A stretch of DNA of 16,381 bases from JBBRUG01 sp038247995. GTDB taxonomy: Bacteria; Chloroflexota; Chloroflexia; Chloroflexales; Chloroflexaceae. The DNA lies in assembly GCA_038247995.1 (NCBI GenBank), contig JBBRUG010000114.1, forward strand, positions 1 through 16,381, read 5' to 3'. Position 1 is the stretch's first letter. Every line of letters starts with the position of its first letter. Below the pieces are notes generated by a model. That model was not told the origin of the DNA. It searched no databases and saw nothing but the letters and a program-made list of their open reading frames with translations. This document shows, in pieces, positions 14,078-16,381 of this stretch. The translations under genes and the position numbers were made by a program.

Positions 14078-16294
14078 ATGACTGCCCGAACACGCCCGTT
14101 GCATCGTCTCTTCACGCTGATGCTCGGTCTTATTCTGGTACTCGGCGGCGGCCTGACTGCGAGCACCCGTGCCCAACGCCCGGCCTTCATCACTGCCAAC
14201 GGCTATGTGCTTCAGCAGGGATCGCCCTTGCCGATCTACCGCTTTAACGCGCCGGTGGTTGATCCAAACGATACAACGGCGCCGCTCGCCCAACGCTTCG
14301 AGGGGATCGCCAATCCGCAAGAGGTCGGTGAGGATAGCTACCTGGGAAATTCGCGTTTTACGGTTGTGAATGAGCAAACCAATGCGCTGCTAACCCAGTA
14401 TGGCGCAACTGGCGGTTTCTACGCCTTTGGGCTGGCCGGGATCGCGCCGGAAGCGCCGGTAGGGACGGTTGATCCACCCACAGCCCAGAACCTGGCCTGC
14501 AATTTCTTGCTCGACAATAATTTTATTGCCGGCGACGGTTCAGTGCTGGTTGGCGGGCAGCAGCCGCAGGGCGTGATCTCGCCGAATGTTCAGTTCTGCG
14601 ATTTTGACCCTGTTGAGAATCCGCCCTACCAGACAACCTTAATCCAGTCGGCCACAGTCGGCGCGGCCGGCCTGGCCCAGGATACCACAATCGAAGACGT
14701 AGGCATTGTGGTGCAGGTGCCACTCTACCTGCCGACCCTCAACGGCGTGCAGATTGCACAGACGGGCGAGCAACCCGGCTTGCCGCTCGGCGGGGCAGGC
14801 GGCCACCTCTCGTTGCTCTTCACAACCACCGACCAGGAAAGCAACGCGTTCTCGCTCGATGGAACCGTGCCGGGCTTAGCAGCAATGGCCGCGCCCTTCT
14901 ACAGCCGCAGCCTTGCATTTGAACGAAATGCCCCGGCGGCCGACCCGCTCGCCACCCAGGCTGCAATCGAGGCAGCCGTACGTGCTTCGTACCCCGATGC
15001 TGAAAGCGTGATCGTCCCGGATCCCGAACTGCTCTACATGGTCGATGACGCTGCCGTGCCACAAAGCGCATTGGAGCCGATGCTAAACTTCAGTGGGATC
15101 ACGCTGATGGTTGACGGCGAAGAGGTGATCCTGCGCGACATCTCCGCGCCGGCGTTGGAAAGCGGCCCCGGCGGGGTTGGCCCAACGATCGCAATCACGG
15201 CACCCGCGCCGAACAGCTCCTTCGCAATCGGTGCAGAAGTGGATCTGTCGGCAACCGTCGCCGACGGTGCGGCGCCGTACAGTTACCAGTGGCTCAACGA
15301 AGAAGAGACGCTACTTGCCGATGGGACGTTAGCAGCGCCCGGTACGATTGACTCCAGCACCACCGGACTCACCGGCATCGGGCGCGACGGCGAACCGATC
15401 GCGGCTACGGTGATCTTGCGCGTCACCGACGCCGAGGGCATTGTGCGCGAGGCGCAGCAGAACCTCACCCCGATTGCGCCGCTGCTCTTCCTGCCGAGCC
15501 TTCGCAACGGCGGTGCGAGTACCACCGCTGCCCCGCTGAGCAATGGCTTCGGCCCCGGAATTGCCCAATCAACCGGCCACAGCTTTGGCGTTGAAGGCGT
15601 ATGGGATTACCCGCCGGCCGGCGCCGGCGGTAGCGACCTGCCCGGCGTAATTCCCGACATTAACGGCTTCCGCAGCGGGATGATCAACTACGGCTACAGT
15701 CAGCGTTTCTCGTGGACGAACTTCGCCGCCTGGGAGAAGGATTGGCGCGATTGCAGCCTCGGCGGCGGCGACTGCACCTATGGCGTAGATCGCACCGATT
15801 TTGTCTACTACGCCGGCCACGGCGGCCCAGGCGGAATCGCACTCGGCTCAACCCAGGCGACCAAATGGGTCGATGGCGCCAACACGCGGCTCCAGCAGGC
15901 GCGTTGGGTAGGTTTTGCCGCCTGCCAGACCCTACGCGTCCAGGGCGCGACAGCCGGCAACGAGCCGATCCGACGCTGGTTCAACGCCTTCCGCGGCGCG
16001 CATATGTTGCTCGGCTTTAACAGCAACATGGCCGATATCGCCTTTGGTGGACGCCTGGTAGACAACATGCGCGTGCCGCGCTTCTTCGGGACCGACTTCC
16101 CCAGCCTGCAACTAAGCATCCGCCAGGCCTGGGTGAAAACCGCCTTCGATATGAATGCCGGCAAACCGGCGTACATCTACGCCCGCAGCGCCAGTGTCAA
16201 CCCGGCCGATAATAAACTGCCGCGCCAGGGCACTGCCATGCCGCCGCGGCCTTTCCCGGTTAGTTCCTACCACTGGGTCTGGTGGAACGAGTAG
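14078..16294 (+). CDS. Secreted protein with Ig-like domain and C-terminal DUF6345-like (caspase-fold-like) domain
   Basis: This 738-residue exported protein has a signal peptide: a positive n-region (RTRPLHR), a hydrophobic core (LFTLMLGLILVLGGG) and a probable cleavage after STRA (about residue 32). Residues about 33-365 form an unrecognised region. About 369-463 looks like an Ig/PKD-like beta domain (PTIAITAPAPNSSF...). About 500-730 matches my recollection of DUF6345 proteins. There YYAGHGG (H581) and FAACQTL (C616) lie 35 residues apart, like the His/Cys pair of clan CD peptidases such as gingipains. Protease activity is inference. AAGGAG (14065-14070) is 7 nt from the ATG at 14078 and 4 nt from an in-frame GTG at 14075, so ATG is preferred. 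The 154 nt upstream (13924-14077) show no clear promoter. Confidence 0.85.
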   Translation: MTARTRPLHRLFTLMLGLILVLGGGLTASTRAQRPAFITANGYVLQQGSPLPIYRFNAPVVDPNDTTAPLAQRFEGIANPQEVGEDSYLGNSRFTVVNEQTNALLTQYGATGGFYAFGLAGIAPEAPVGTVDPPTAQNLACNFLLDNNFIAGDGSVLVGGQQPQGVISPNVQFCDFDPVENPPYQTTLIQSATVGAAGLAQDTTIEDVGIVVQVPLYLPTLNGVQIAQTGEQPGLPLGGAGGHLSLLFTTTDQESNAFSLDGTVPGLAAMAAPFYSRSLAFERNAPAADPLATQAAIEAAVRASYPDAESVIVPDPELLYMVDDAAVPQSALEPMLNFSGITLMVDGEEVILRDISAPALESGPGGVGPTIAITAPAPNSSFAIGAEVDLSATVADGAAPYSYQWLNEEETLLADGTLAAPGTIDSSTTGLTGIGRDGEPIAATVILRVTDAEGIVREAQQNLTPIAPLLFLPSLRNGGASTTAAPLSNGFGPGIAQSTGHSFGVEGVWDYPPAGAGGSDLPGVIPDINGFRSGMINYGYSQRFSWTNFAAWEKDWRDCSLGGGDCTYGVDRTDFVYYAGHGGPGGIALGSTQATKWVDGANTRLQQARWVGFAACQTLRVQGATAGNEPIRRWFNAFRGAHMLLGFNSNMADIAFGGRLVDNMRVPRFFGTDFPSLQLSIRQAWVKTAFDMNAGKPAYIYARSASVNPADNKLPRQGTAMPPRPFPVSSYHWVWWNE

Positions 16295-16301
16295 GGTATT
16301 G

Positions 16302-16336
16302 TTCGTCTGCGGTGGGCGTGGCGCACCGCAGACGAA
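16302..16336 (+). terminator. Stem-loop after the secreted-protein gene
   Basis: TTCGTCTGCGGTG (16302-16314) is the exact reverse complement of CACCGCAGACGAA (16324-16336), giving a 13-bp stem with a 9-nt loop. It starts 8 nt after the stop codon. No T-run follows (ACTAATAG), so it is either a non-canonical terminator, an mRNA 3'-end stabiliser, or a dispersed repeat. The remaining 45 nt to the window end show nothing further. Confidence 0.5.
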
Positions 16337-16381
16337 ACTAATAGTAGGGCGCTTATGGCGAACCGCGGGGGGGGAAATACA

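Noticed and set aside
15569..16176. Antisense frames over the DUF6345-like domain
   Set aside because: They are shadow frames in GC-rich codons. The plus-strand protein has a signal peptide and motifs and explains the region.

Overview
The window looks like a chromosomal segment of a bacterium with moderately high GC and ordinary sigma70-type promoters and Shine-Dalgarno sites. My best guess is the phylum Chloroflexota (Roseiflexus/Chloroflexus/Kouleothrix relatives). The guess rests on general impression: a secreted DUF6345-type protein, a giant polytopic membrane protein, an orphan iPGM-like metalloenzyme and a canonical seven-gene mrp operon. It does not rest on any marker gene. No tRNA, rRNA, CRISPR array or intact transposon was seen.

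Layout. (1) The left edge holds the first 23 codons of a minus-strand gene. It has a perfect-consensus promoter about 270 nt upstream and an intrinsic terminator inside the 5' leader, which suggests transcriptional attenuation. (2) A divergent plus-strand gene (438-1343) encodes an alkaline-phosphatase-superfamily metalloenzyme resembling phosphoglycerate mutase/phosphopentomutase. (3) It converges on a 1416-residue multi-spanning membrane protein (5621-1371, minus). A perfect 17-bp inverted repeat between them contains or touches both stop codons. (4) A clear yybP-ykoY (Mn2+) riboswitch with its terminator precedes a CaCA-family cation/sodium antiporter (6035-7135). (5) An extended -10 promoter and a 13-bp leader hairpin precede the complete mrpABCDEFG operon (7396-13582), a multisubunit Na+/H+ antiporter. 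(6) A frameshifted, truncated patatin-like phospholipase remnant follows mrpG. (7) The last gene (14078-16294) encodes a secreted protein with an Ig-like domain and a C-terminal DUF6345-like domain. That domain carries a His-Gly...Cys arrangement reminiscent of clan CD (gingipain/caspase-fold) peptidases.

How the genes fit together. The centre is a cation-homeostasis block. The CaCA antiporter should export a divalent cation, and its riboswitch argues for Mn2+. The Mrp complex exports Na+ in exchange for H+. The two lie in tandem but appear to have separate promoters. The flanking genes have no evident functional tie to this block.

The most interesting items are the unidentified attenuated leader at the left edge, the Mn2+ riboswitch placed on a CaCA exchanger, the possible secreted caspase-like protein, and the structured leader of the mrp operon. 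I do not see convincing evidence of a wholly new multi-gene system. The best candidate for something undescribed is the left-edge leader RNA.
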